The notes under the pieces are model-generated. The model was not told where the DNA came from. It made no database searches and saw nothing but the letters and a program-made list of their open reading frames with translations. From Polytrichum commune (taxonomy: Eukaryota > Streptophyta > Polytrichopsida > Polytrichales > Polytrichaceae), in the NCBI GenBank assembly GCA_950295325.1, contig OX485808.1:25190527-25254526 (forward strand): a DNA stretch of 64,000 nt, written 5' to 3'. The position numbers were made by a program, and so were the translations under genes. Positions 47,500 through 59,605 of the stretch are shown piece after piece (position 1 is the stretch's first letter; each line of letters starts with the position of its first letter).

Positions 47500-50431
47500 C
47501 AACTAATGTTTGGATGGATATATTTATTTATCTATCTGTATTTATATATGTGAATGCATTGTGTGAATTTATTTTATCAATAGCGATATCAAGGGTCTTA
47601 CCTTATCGGTATCAAAATTGAGAACCAATTAAATATTGATACCTGAGTCATTGATACACACGAGACACGAGAAAATTGAGAATTTCAAACTTTGTGAATT
47701 TTGAAAGCTTCCCCACATTTTGCGAATACATGTTGTGATATGAACAATTTTGTATTGTCAATAGATCTAGATTCTTACTATAGATTTTCAAACAATAACT
47801 TACATGAATCATTATTCGCATAATGAGTTTCAATCTCATCTATCAAAGAAGGTTTGAGAAATGAGATTGCATAAGGAATGCATTTGTCATAGCTCATCTA
47901 CATGGTGCATCATGTACAACATTTTTGTTGCCTTCAATATACTCTCTATCAAAGTCGGATTCTTGATGGAACCCATCTACGTAATACATTGTCTTCCATT
48001 TCGGTTTGATTAAGTGAACAATTACTTCAAAGATTGATGGTCAGTCTCAATCTTAAATCTTGCTCCCAACAAGTGTTATTGCCATCATTTCAAAGTGTGA
48101 ACAATTATAAGCAAATTCTTGTTTGCACAAACATGGTAACTTAAGATATTTGTAAGCTATCACTTGTTTGTCTAGCATTAAAACAACACTAGTAGCCATG
48201 TGAAGCATGTGTTGTGTGGGTGGAAGAATATCTCAACGTGAACGGGTATCAAATATGAATCATCCAAGTAATAGGTAAAGGTATTGTTGACCAAAAATCA
48301 TACATGTCGCAAATGGGTATGAGTAGATAAACATATCATGACAAATAAATATACTCAACTGATATTATCCGCGACAAATATCATGTGTAAGGTCACACCC
48401 TAATAAGGTAGACATGCCTATTTCAATTGCTTCTCTAATTCAAGTATGTATATTTGAGTCGTATATGGTTAGATGTGGCTTCAACAATAGATACCAATAA
48501 GACACATGTTCAAAAAAGATTGGACTACCTACTCAAAATATGATAACCATTCTAGACTCAATTGTCAACATGATTTGGGGGACCTATATGACCACCTAAT
48601 AAGCACGAAAATCTCCACTTTAATCATGAATAAGATACTCATATGAAGTCCAAAAATTGTGAGAAAAATGACTACATCCTCATTTTGGATATGCTAATTT
48701 ATCTCATGCTAATCATGTGTTCATATACACTCTAAACTCTTTAATAACACGCTTTGTGGGAATCAAAGTGCAAGTGATACTAAACAATTTTGTTGTGTTA
48801 ACATGGATGCATGATAAAAGAGAGTTGATGTAGGATGTGACATTATGAAATAGCACAAAGTCAACATTGCAATAATCACAATGTTGACAACATGATGCAT
48901 GCAAGTGTGTGATTTGAATTCTTTGGTGGTTTATTTTAAAGTCAAAACTTGTGATATATAGCAAGGAAATTGACAATAAGGATTGAAATTTAAATTGAGA
49001 TATAAGAGAAGGAGTGACATTAAGGAGGTTGATATTATGAAGTTTAGAGTGTATTCTATTAGAAGTGGGCTAGTCGGAAAAAGTAACCATTTAAGGCCCA
49101 TCCACCTTATGTTGACTACGGAACTTGGAACTTGACCCTTTACAAGCCATTAGCCATTTCATTAGCCTTTTGAATAGGATAATCAAATTGGTAGAAACCC
49201 TAATACTTTCGCTTCCCTAGGGGCTGGACGTTTGCCTTTACTCCTTTACTTCGTTGGTACCGCAATCAATTAAGGTACCGAAATTCATTTAGGTACACTC
49301 TGCTCTACCTCATCCAAATTGTAACTGGATTTAATTTAATCTTTTCTTTTCTTTTCATTCGGATCTTTTGGGTGCATTTTTGTGGTAGAATAGCACAATG
49401 TGATGAATGCTCATTGTGTTCACATTGTCAGAGGTTATGGGCTCCGTTACATGCTTAGAAAACAAAGTTAAATTCTGTTGAGACAGTGAAGGTGGACTTA
49501 GAGGTTTGTGGCAAGTGTCGGAGGTGTGAAGTACAACACTTGCTGCAGTGATTTGCTATATGAATTGGGTCACCAATTGAGAATTCTAGTCAACAGGGTG
49601 AATTCAAGAACCACCATCTTACATTCGCATGAGAGTCTCAATGTGGTATGTTTTTTTAAGTGATGTGGTCCTTCATGAATTGGCGCCACATTAGAAAATC
49701 TTCAACTCCAGCAGATTCACAGCATTTACTAGTTTGCCTTGTTTTCGATACGCAGTCTTGTAATTGCTCTAGTTTGCAATTGTACATTTGGATTTATAAC
49801 AGAGTCGTTGAGTTCAATCATCTTGAGGATTTTGACATGAAGATTCGTGCAATTTCTCTGCGTGTTTTGTACTTCGATTTCTTCAAATTGTAACTTGCAA
49901 ATTTGCAAACTCCTATGCAGATGATGTGTCCCAGTAGTATTTCCGCAGTTGTTATTATCAATGTGATTCCATGTAATTCACATCCTGGGGATAACAATTG
50001 GCAAAGATTAAGGCTACATATGAAAAAATAGTGCGGTCTCACATGCTATGAAGCTGCTGATGTAATATCTCGCAAAATCTTCCACCACATTGATGCGGAG
50101 TTTCTTATTCCAATATTTTAAACCTGAACATGTGCACAACGCAGTTTGACTGAAGGGAAATCACATCAGTGCAACTTTTAGCTTATGACGATGATACGTG
50201 AAATGTGTGTGGGGTGTGAAGCAGATGCTTATAATGCACAAATGTAAGGATCTCCACAGAGACTCAGTTGGTGGAGGAGCAAGAAGATTTCAGGAGTTTG
50301 AAGAGCAAGAATGCAAGACTGCGGATACAATCTGATAGTTTTGAGATTAGGGTTACGGTTAAGGGTTTAAGGAGCGAAATTCAGTTTGAGAAGGTGATGT
50401 TTGTCTAGCCGAGCCAGCCGAGCAGGAATCA
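47500..50431. other. gene-less stretch with dispersed repeat
   Basis: AT-rich intergenic DNA leading to the TAD3 promoter. It contains dispersed-repeat copy 2 (about 48490-48690). Confidence 0.5.
48490..48690 (+). repeat. dispersed repeat, three copies in window
   Basis: Related copies lie at about 16520-16720, here, and 50640-50810. They share ACTCAAAANNTGNNNACCATTCTA, a GGGGACC-like box, ATCTTCACTTNNA and ATGAATAAGATA or variants. The type is unknown; the third copy sits inside TAD3 intron 1. Confidence 0.7.
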
Positions 50432-53400
50432 ATGGCAGAGGAGGATGGAAAGGCCAAGAGGTGGGAGGTGACTCATGTACCTGGAAAGGAGGAGACTGGA
50501 GACAGTACAGGTAAAATAAAAAAACCAAAGATTGTTGTGATCAAAATCATGTAGGGTTTAGGGTTTAGGGTCTAAGGTCTGCGGGCCTTAATCAAACACT
50601 AGTCGTACCCAGATGCCTATACTTGAGTGGTATATGGCAAGTCTTGTAGTTAAGATGGACACCTAGAGGACACATGCTATGATGAGATTGGACTGTGTGC
50701 TCAAAATGTGGATACCATTCTAGGTTGAGTAGGTAATGCAATTGAGAGTGCCTATGGGACTGCTTAAAGAGAAAGAAGGATCTTCACTTCGACCTATTAT
50801 GATTTTTGCATCTCAACTCCAATTTTGAGTCTTGAAACAACAATCTTCATCATTCACAATTTCTAACTGGATGAGACAATTCACAAACCCATTCAATGGA
50901 TTTGGAAGTGTCTGGTATAGGCCCACATACTTCAAGGCATACATGAGAAATGGTAGAGTGTGGGAGTTTGGATGACAGTATGGGCGGTGCTGACAGATTG
51001 CGTGGTGGCTGATGACTCCATCACCATCTTGATGCTCGGCATGTGCAGTCGATGTTTTGGCAGCCAACATCAATCCGAAGATTGCGAGCCTCCTCATCAA
51101 GTAGACTCACTATCCTCTTTCATATAATACAAGCATGTGTTGGGCAATTTCAATTCTAGGGCAGTTTTTGAACACTTTGAAACAAGGGAGCTAAGCCTAG
51201 TGTTGGGATGTACTGAGCAGAGGTTTCATCTATTGACCTCGGTTTTAAAAGCCATTCTTCTCTTGCCTGATTTGTTTTGCTCATGTGCTGCATTTACATT
51301 CATTAATCTAGGACTGTTGGTTTGCAGAGAGCTACAATCCAAATCACCCCTCTCAACATTACAACATGTAAAGCGAGTTAACAGTACAAAAAGTGCAGGT
51401 AATGCATTATGCTCATCTCAAGCATTTGCCAGTCCACTTAGAGGATACACAGTTAGGTTACATTGGAACACACTTCAATAAGATCAGAATTTGAAGTGCT
51501 TACTTAAATTGTTTGTGAAATAGATATAAATGCCAGCTCTCCTAAAAGAAAGCATGAATGAAGAGCCTCTTTGCCCGCTGGAATGTCATTGAAAACATAA
51601 GAGTGCAAATTCATTTCAAATTTCTGCCAGTGTTAATGTGTCTGAACCAGCTGAGATATGTTTCTATCTTGGCAGCTGGAGTAGTGCTGAAGATAATACT
51701 CTGTTCTGTCGATGAAGAAACACAATCTGGTGAAATTGTTGTTGTGCCCCCTCACTTGGTAGAGATTGTGGAAAAATTCTCCTTACAACCCTACATTGCG
51801 AAGGTATGTATTCTGTTGTTAGAATGAATGCCATTCTTTGAGAGTTGAAGCATATCCAACTCTTGTAGTAAGTGTTTGCTTGTTGCTATTTTTGAACGGA
51901 AGTTTGTGTCCTGGTGTGCCCTAAGGTACAGGTCTTGTGCCCTGATTAGCAATTGTTCCTTTCAGCTTATTTTTTTTCTGTGTTATTGTTTATTAATTCT
52001 CTCTGACACATTATCCGTTGTTAAATTTGTTCTCATATTGAGATTAGGTGCAAGACTTTACTCTAAGTCAGATGTTCATGGACGTCTGCAGGTGCCAGAG
52101 TTTGCAGCACGCAGTCGGGAAGAGTGGGAAGCACAGTGTCTTTTATGGCGTACATCCTTTCATCCTAATGTGTGGTATGTCTTGTCCTGGTTTTCTCCCC
52201 AATTTTGTTTTTCCCCTAAATTTGTTTTGTTCACAGGGTGCCTTTATGAATGCCATCTGTACTCTGCCTAAGTCTTGATTTAGGCATCATACGTAGAACC
52301 CTTCCTTCATATCCAGAATATGCTTGTAATGTTTGTAACATGTTCTTGTGGCAGTCAATCTGTACATCTACTTGAATCTTCCTATACACCACTATTAGAC
52401 CTGTCATTATGAAAGAATTATCTTACTTCAATTTTTCATGCTGAATGGATCCAATGCTCTAGTTGCAGATATTCCCAGTTTCAGTTGTTCTAAAGATGTT
52501 TTGCAAGACATTTGCTGGAGCTCTCCTGGTGAATAAAAATGATAGGTCAGAATAATTGGTGATCTTTAGCTTGTTTGTTGCTTGGTTTTCAGTGGACGAG
52601 GGAGCATGATAGAAGTGAGTGAAGATGAAGCAGAAGTTGCATGCAAATTCATGGAAGCTGCTATTCATCAAGCCCGTCTAGCTCACAGCTTTGGCCAGGT
52701 CAGAAAGCTAACATCCCCATAACCTCCTGCAATGAATTTTTTGTTTTTATTTTTACTTGTGGAAGTTGAAATCCTAGTCCCAGGAAGCTGAATTTTGTGA
52801 ACCATAATGCAATAGTTTTTCATAGTTTCTAAAACTACATCGGGTGCAAACTTGCAGCCAGCGAATGGGGCAGTCATTGTTGATCCATATTTAGGATGTG
52901 TGATTGCTTGGGGCCACGATAATACCACAATCCTGACGCAATCTCCTCATATTCACAACTTGTTGACATCAAAAGAGCAATCGGAACTTGTGAAGGCTGA
53001 AGATGGTAACATGGAGAAAAGTTTTCCAAGAGTTCCTTCTCAATTCTCTAAATTTGAAGGTTCTGCTTTGAAAGGATTAGGTGTCAGTAGTAATCTTCTG
53101 GGATGGCATCCCTTGAGACATGCAGTGATGGCAGCTATAGATATGGCTGCAAGTAGAGATCAATCGTTATTTCCATCTGATGCCGCCATTGGTAGGACAA
53201 ACGACAGCGGAGCAGAGGATGAGTTTCAGACTGGTACTGTTGCAAAGAAAGCCCGCACGGAAATTGGGGTGAGCTTTTGAATGTCAATCACATTAGTGAC
53301 TATTTAGGGTTTAGGGGTTTAGGGGTTTCAGCATGAACACCTTTCGTTGCTGAAGTCTTGCAATCATCAATCATTTGAATTTGATTCTCATTAATCTCTA

Positions 53401-54315
53401 TGTGTAGGCATGTTCCTGATGAATTGTGATTATTATGAGCAGGTAGATGAGAATCATACTGATGTGGAAAACCTTGGGAAGACTAGCATTGATGTGATTC
53501 CACGCCCGTATTTATGCACCGGTTTCGATGCCTATGTTACTCGTGAGCCATGTGCCATGTGAGCTTTCTTCTTTACAACATCCATTTGTAACATCTGTAG
53601 TTTGTCTTTAATTTCTTAACCTGGTGCAAATTCCTTTGATTGGCTGTGTGTTTCAATTGTGGCCACTTTATATTCCTGGGCTAATATGCACTACTAGTCA
53701 GCAGTTTGACAATATAGTTATCCCCTGACTCAACGTGACTTTGGTCGGTCCTTGGTCATTTTGCATACAACAGCTTCCATGTTCGGTAAGTTTGCAGTGC
53801 ATGCTTGGAGGTAGTACGGAGGTTATAATGAACAATATTCTAAATCGGTTCATGGAGGGTCAATGTCATTTTTGTCAAGAGTTTCTGAAATGCGTTTGGC
53901 CTTCAATAAACTGAACTAGGTTGCTCTTCACTTGGATTCAACACTACCTCTGAGAATATACCACAAGTGGAAAGAAATTATTGATATTGTATGCAAAACA
54001 ACCAATGGAAAATTCATAGGGGACCAACTCCCGACAAAAAGGCCCATTATCAAATATTACAAAATTGCATAACTTCACAGAAAATGTCAATCAGGCAGGT
54101 ACATGTTTAAGTTTCTGACGAGGACCAATACATATTGCAGGTGTGCAATGGCTTTAGTGCATCAAAGAGTACGAAGAGTTTATTATGGTGTCCCAAATGT
54201 TTCTGGAGGAGCTCTGGGGAGCAAATATAAGCTTCATGGACAACGAAGCCTGAATCATCAGTACACTGTCTTCCAGGTCTCCATACCTGAAGACGAACTT
54301 CAGAAACCAATATAG
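50432..54315 (+). CDS. TAD3: tRNA adenosine deaminase non-catalytic subunit TAD3 (ADAT3)
   Basis: Nine exons in matched phases: 50432-50510, 51049-51100, 51328-51398, 51676-51803, 52092-52174, 52593-52698, 52858-53268, 53443-53558 and 54141-54315, giving 406 residues, the usual plant length. The N-terminus KRWEVTHVPGKE leads to DVLAANINPKIASLLIKELQ and LSTLQHVKRV, a plant TAD3 pattern. The deaminase domain has NGAVIVDPYLGCVIAW, then LLGWHPLRHAVMAAIDMA, where Val replaces the catalytic Glu of the HAE motif. The zinc site PCAMCAMALVHQRVRRVYYG and GALGSKYKLHGQRSLNHQY follow. With TAD2 it forms the nuclear/cytosolic enzyme that converts wobble A34 to inosine; TAD3 is the pseudo-catalytic partner. 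Introns 1 and 7 carry telomere-like TTTAGGG runs, and intron 1 also holds a dispersed repeat. The first two exons are the least certain. Confidence 0.93.
50551..50576 (+). repeat. interstitial telomere-like TTTAGGG repeats in TAD3 intron 1
   Basis: GTAGGGTTTAGGGTTTAGGG is about 2.5 units of the plant telomere repeat. A similar degenerate run is in intron 7 at about 53308-53330. Confidence 0.85.
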
Positions 54316-57300
54316 CTACATCCTCGGTTTTCCCAGTGCAACCAATTTTTTGGCTCAGCATGCTCTGATTATTGGGCATGCAAAGAATTTTTCATTTTTC
54401 ATTTGGGGAAAAGGAAGCTCCTGGTAATCCGGTTAACCATGACGACATATTCATGTATGTAGGTTGTCAAGGGGAGCACTTAATGATGGTTTGAGCATAT
54501 TTGTCACTTGGATTGCCTGATTTAAGCTATCATTGTTATCATGGTATTGGCTTCAATCAGCCGTTCAAGTTCACCAGAGCCTTAAAGATTCTCTTGACAG
54601 TTTGATATGTTTAAAAGTTTCAAATGCTTGTAACAGTAGATTTTCAACCTTCCTGTCAACCCCAAGTGCAGAAATTGGTAGTCAAATGGGTTCAAACAGT
54701 ACTGTACATGGAAATGTTTGATCTACAAATTCTTTGTACAATTTGGAATTCTTGTATTTAGGGATTATATTGATTTACTAATCTGCCTTAAAACCTTTCA
54801 CTTGAATCATGGGTCTGCCTGAGGTTGAATGGCCTAAATGGAGCCCATATGATAAACAACTCTTGATAAATGCAATTAATGGCTTGTGGGACTTCCTGTG
54901 TCACTTATGCAATGACAAGATCATTCCTTTTACATCAGAGGTTTCATTCAAGTATGTCAAACAATTTGTTATTCTCCGGTCCCACATAACAATGTGGCAT
55001 TGCCAAAGAACGATCTGCCTCTTGTCATGACATAACATTACTCAGAGAAGTGGGTCCTTAGAATAGAGTTCGTAGTGGGATTTATGTCAGTCATAAAATA
55101 GTGTAACAATGCATGTAACTTCGTCTTTGTCTTGCCATTAATGAACGGGGAGAACTGACCACTAATTACAAATGAACCAGTTGGGATTAAGAAATAATTG
55201 GTTCAAGTTCAAGATTTAAGGAAAATTACCAATCATGTTAAGAGGAATATATGGAATATACCTCAAATTAGCAAAAGGAAAACCTAAAAGATCACGACAT
55301 GGAAGCAGTTGGACTTGGAAACACTAGGATTTTGATCAATTATGTCCAAAATCCTTCCCGGACACTTCTTGTGATTACACCGTGCAAACTCACTAACCAA
55401 GTGCATAACATATTCAACACTTAGTGCTCATTCGATGAGTTCTCAAAATGTAACAGTTGGATGCTCGGAAAGTTCAGCAGAAGACTTAGATGTTAACTGA
55501 GTTCCCAACATCCAACTGTTATATTCCGAGGGGCCACATCGTTGCGTAATGTTATGTGACCAAGGACATTGTCTCCTAGTACTTCTTGTGTACCTAAGTG
55601 CACAAATAATGAACCCTTAATGTCACCGTCCATGTATGTTGTCCTTCAACATTGAGTTACTAAGACAAACATTGAAGAGTTAAATTGCATCCCTCCCAAT
55701 AGAAGATCTCCCAAAGGAAGATCGGAAGACTTGTAGAGTTATCCTACCAAATCAAACTCGATAGATGCTCACCAATGTGCCACAAAATTCCCAACTTAAG
55801 ATCGGGTTCACCTTGACACCATTATCCATTGTTATATTCCCGAACATGTGAGATGAATTTTTCCCAACCATATGAGATAAATACGTATTTGTATTGTGAT
55901 TATAATTTCACAAATTTCACTTGATGTCTTCCATGTTGCATGTTGCATTTGGTATGAAAGTCCAACTTACTACCTATTTTAAGCATGTGCACTACCTATG
56001 CTATATGGAAATCATGTTTTTCTATGAGATGGTACTCCTTTACCTACATGTGGAGTCACAATTAAAGCATGTGAAGCCACAAACGAATCTCACAAAGATC
56101 ACGAGCTATTAGTGTCAAACTCAATTTTGACACCTATACCTACATGTGCATCACAAGTGAAGTATGCAAAGTCACAAACAAAATCTCACAAAAATCGTGA
56201 GCTATTACAGTGAGGCCACATTAGGGGTTTGGGGTTTGCAGTTCATGACGTCCATGTACACCCATCCATCACGGATGAAGGGTTTCTAGTGAAATCAAGT
56301 TCCCTACAAGGTTGAGGGTCAAATGAATTATTCCAATTGAATTCCATTATTCTGATTTTGGGTTATTGAAGCACTTTCGGGAGTCAAATACTTCAAAATT
56401 AGAGAATCCCATTATATAAAACTATTCATGTTACGTTTTCACATTTGCAATAGACAAGTTTACATAACCACCACGAATTCCTCGCCACATTAGGGTGGGT
56501 CTATATTACTATCTAGGTCTCAAAAACTTGGGGTCCAAAACATCCCTTCAATGGACCTTATTTTGGGACTCAAGGTTGGATCAAAGCTTGAAGATTGGTT
56601 CCTCAAATTAGGAGGAATATTTTCAACCTAAAGAGTTTCAATCCAAAGCTATGTAATCACGGTTAATGAGACATTTATTTAGCTTCTAACTCAAAAATGA
56701 TGACACAAAGTTCACTAAGTTATTGAGGACACCGATTGTGTGGATGTGATTGTTGAATCTACATCAAGTTTGCTTCACATGGTTTTTAACTTTCTAGCAA
56801 GTTGTAATCTTCAATTTATAGCAAATGAACAATGTATGTTACTATATACAAAAAAGAAAGGCTTGAGCCTTCAAGAGTTTAGTTGGGACTCCTTCCATTC
56901 TCAAGCATCTAGGTGTTGTTAACCTACTTAAGGGTCATTCGACTAACCACATGTTGGTTCAAATTCGCATGCAAGTCCCTCTTCCTCCATGTGGTTTGCA
57001 TGGTTGTTATGAAACCACAACCACTACACCGTTTATGGTATTTAGAGTCACATCCGCTATTTACAAAGGGCATGAACTAGATGCCTATGGACCTAGTAGT
57101 ATCACGTCCGCTAATTCTCAACATGACACTATTTTGTCAAGTCTATTAGTGACTTTTTGAAGTACATAATTATTTACATTGTGACACTGAAATGCTTAAG
57201 ACGGTAGATTTTTCATTACATGAAGATATTATTGAGCATGCACATGACAAATGTCATGTGGTTACATTGATGATCAACCTTGTTGACCATTAATGTCACC

Positions 57301-57929
57301 TAGGATAGATCTCATATCAAGATAAGTGACACTATTAATCAAGTCACACTAAACACCATAAACAATATCGAAGATTAACATCTATAGATTAAAACGTAAT
57401 CTAAAAACTAAACAAACAAACACACGCACGTACCTTGCTCACATTGTGGGTTCACTCAAGTTTTTTTTTCCATTTGGTTGAATCCGGTCATAATTTCGGG
57501 CAATTAGGGGTAAACTTGAATACTCTTGGGTGGGTTTTGTTATAAATTTGGGTGGGCGGGAGTTGAAGGACTCAAGGGGATTGATGACTAGACAAGGGGA
57601 AGTTGGTCGGATGAGTCACAAGGAATTCAATGGAGGTGGTTGAGTACAAATGTACCACGACTCCATGAACGCATTCGAAAGCCTGCTTCTTGTACTACTA
57701 TGTCCACAACACTCCGCTAAATTCCCCCCAACATTCGTTCGGTAATTGGTAGAGCTCGGACGCGTTCCAAATTCACATGTTGAGTGGAGTCGAGTGGAGT
57801 TAAGGTCGATCGATCCATCACAATTGTGTGAGCTCCCAATACTCCCGCACGTATTGAGTGTATTGCTTGTGGTCATATGCATGTCTTCTCCTCATACATG
57901 TAATATTTCATCAAGCAAAGTCATTTGTG

Positions 57930-58035
57930 TTCTATAATGTCCGAAGAATTTACTGAACTTTTGTTGGTGAATATTGAATTCCCGAGTAAGACGTTATTGC
58001 AATGCGTAGACTCCGAATAATGTTGCGCATTAAAT
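57930..58035 (+). repeat. dispersed repeat, partner at 60545-60640
   Basis: Both copies share TTCTATAATGTCC, TTANTGAACT, GAGTAAGAC-TTATTG and AATANTNNNNCGCA in order. No ORF. Confidence 0.6.
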
Positions 58036-59289
58036 GGCATGATCGATGTAGTATGTTTTGTTAACATGACACATCGGGGGTTTCAAAATGGGTTTGGTTT
58101 TACAACACGTAAGTTACCTAAGGAGAATAGTTTGGAAGAAGAACGTTTAAAAACCCTTGCCTCCTATAGGTATGTTGCTTGTTCATACCAATTTAAACTC
58201 GCTGAATTGGTTTAGGGTTTCTGAGACCGATTTAGGTTCTTCTTTTTTAAAGAATAAAATTACATGGCCTCTACAATAGTATTCAACATTTTCGCCCTCC
58301 CACTCTTGCAGTTCATCCTTCCCTTACGTAGGTGACTCCAATGCATTCACGGTACCTATTGCGTAGCACCGATGACAATTATTAACAAAGTGTATACTCA
58401 CCCTTTTGTCAGAATAGGAAGCCTAAGGGTTGGTTCACACGGGTCTCAAGTCTTAAGTCCCAAATCACTTGAGATCAATATGTGCAATCTCAACCGTTGA
58501 GAGCATGAAGGTTGGGACTCACCACTTCACATGGGGTCCCGAGTCCGAAGCCCCAGGTATGACATGGATGTCTATATGGCAATACTTTTTGGAGGTGAGG
58601 CTTGGGACTTGTGTTGAGAGTTGGGTCGAACAAAAAGTTAGACCCAACTCTCATCACAAAATCTCTTGAAGTTTTTAACATATAAATAACGAAGATCCGA
58701 CTTCGATGATGATTAACCACATTTTCATGGTTTCTTGAGGTTCAAAAGTTGGGACTTTGCCTCCATTGGGACTTGATAACATGAGTGGGACGGTTGACAC
58801 TACTTGGTTGCCAAGTGTTTAGGGCAAAATGCCACTAATCCGGGCAGATGAAGTTGGGTGGAGTGCGTGAGATTCAACCTTCAAGGACCTCCCATGGTCC
58901 ATTATTCCCGGGTTCATGGGTTTGATGAGGTCCCATTATTCCCTCATGGCCTAGGGCTAAACAATGGTAAGGTTGATGGGTCTTAAACGGTTATTTTTTG
59001 TCAACTAGCTCATTTCGCCTAGGATATGAAACATACGATTTGTACAAGATGGCTAGCCAAATCGAGGCTAAAGCCACTTTCTTCATAATTTTTGGAGTTC
59101 GTATGAATATCTTATTCAATATCAAAGTGAAGATCTCGTCCTCGTTAAATGGTGATGTAGGTCTCCCTAAGTTTGTTGACTATTGGATCTAGAATCATTA
59201 TCATCTTTATATCAACATGTAGTCCAATATCTTTCAAACAAATGTCGTTTTGGTATCAATTCTTGGTGCCACGTCTCACCACATTCCAC

Positions 59290-59605
59290 TTAAATGTAGA
59301 GTAGAGGTGCATGTTCTTGATCAAGACCCCATTGGGAATTTATAGGGTGCCATAATTTCGATCAAGCTAGGATTGATTTTGGTAATTTCATTCTGTGGAG
59401 GGTTAAAATAAGGTTCCACATTTCACGGTTTCTAAAGTTATTTTCCATCTAGGCCACTCACTTACCATATTCTACTGGAAATATAGATGCAACCTACATG
59501 AAAACTAACCCTAAGCCTCCAACTTCAGTTATGCTATCACCATGGAATTAATAGTGCCATGACACATGTCTCCGGTTTTGAGTGCTAAAGCGAGGAGAAA
59601 TCCAT
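59290..59605 (-). repeat. dispersed repeat family copy (partner at 9.44-9.61 kb)
   Basis: An inverted relative of 9440-9612, sharing GATCAAGACCCCATTGGGAA and TGCCATGACACATGTC, with about 150 bp extra in the middle. Confidence 0.65.

Noticed and set aside
54809-55030. 73-codon ORF downstream of TAD3
   Set aside because: No motif and no splice continuation; it follows the TAD3 stop by about 500 bp and looks like 3' flank.
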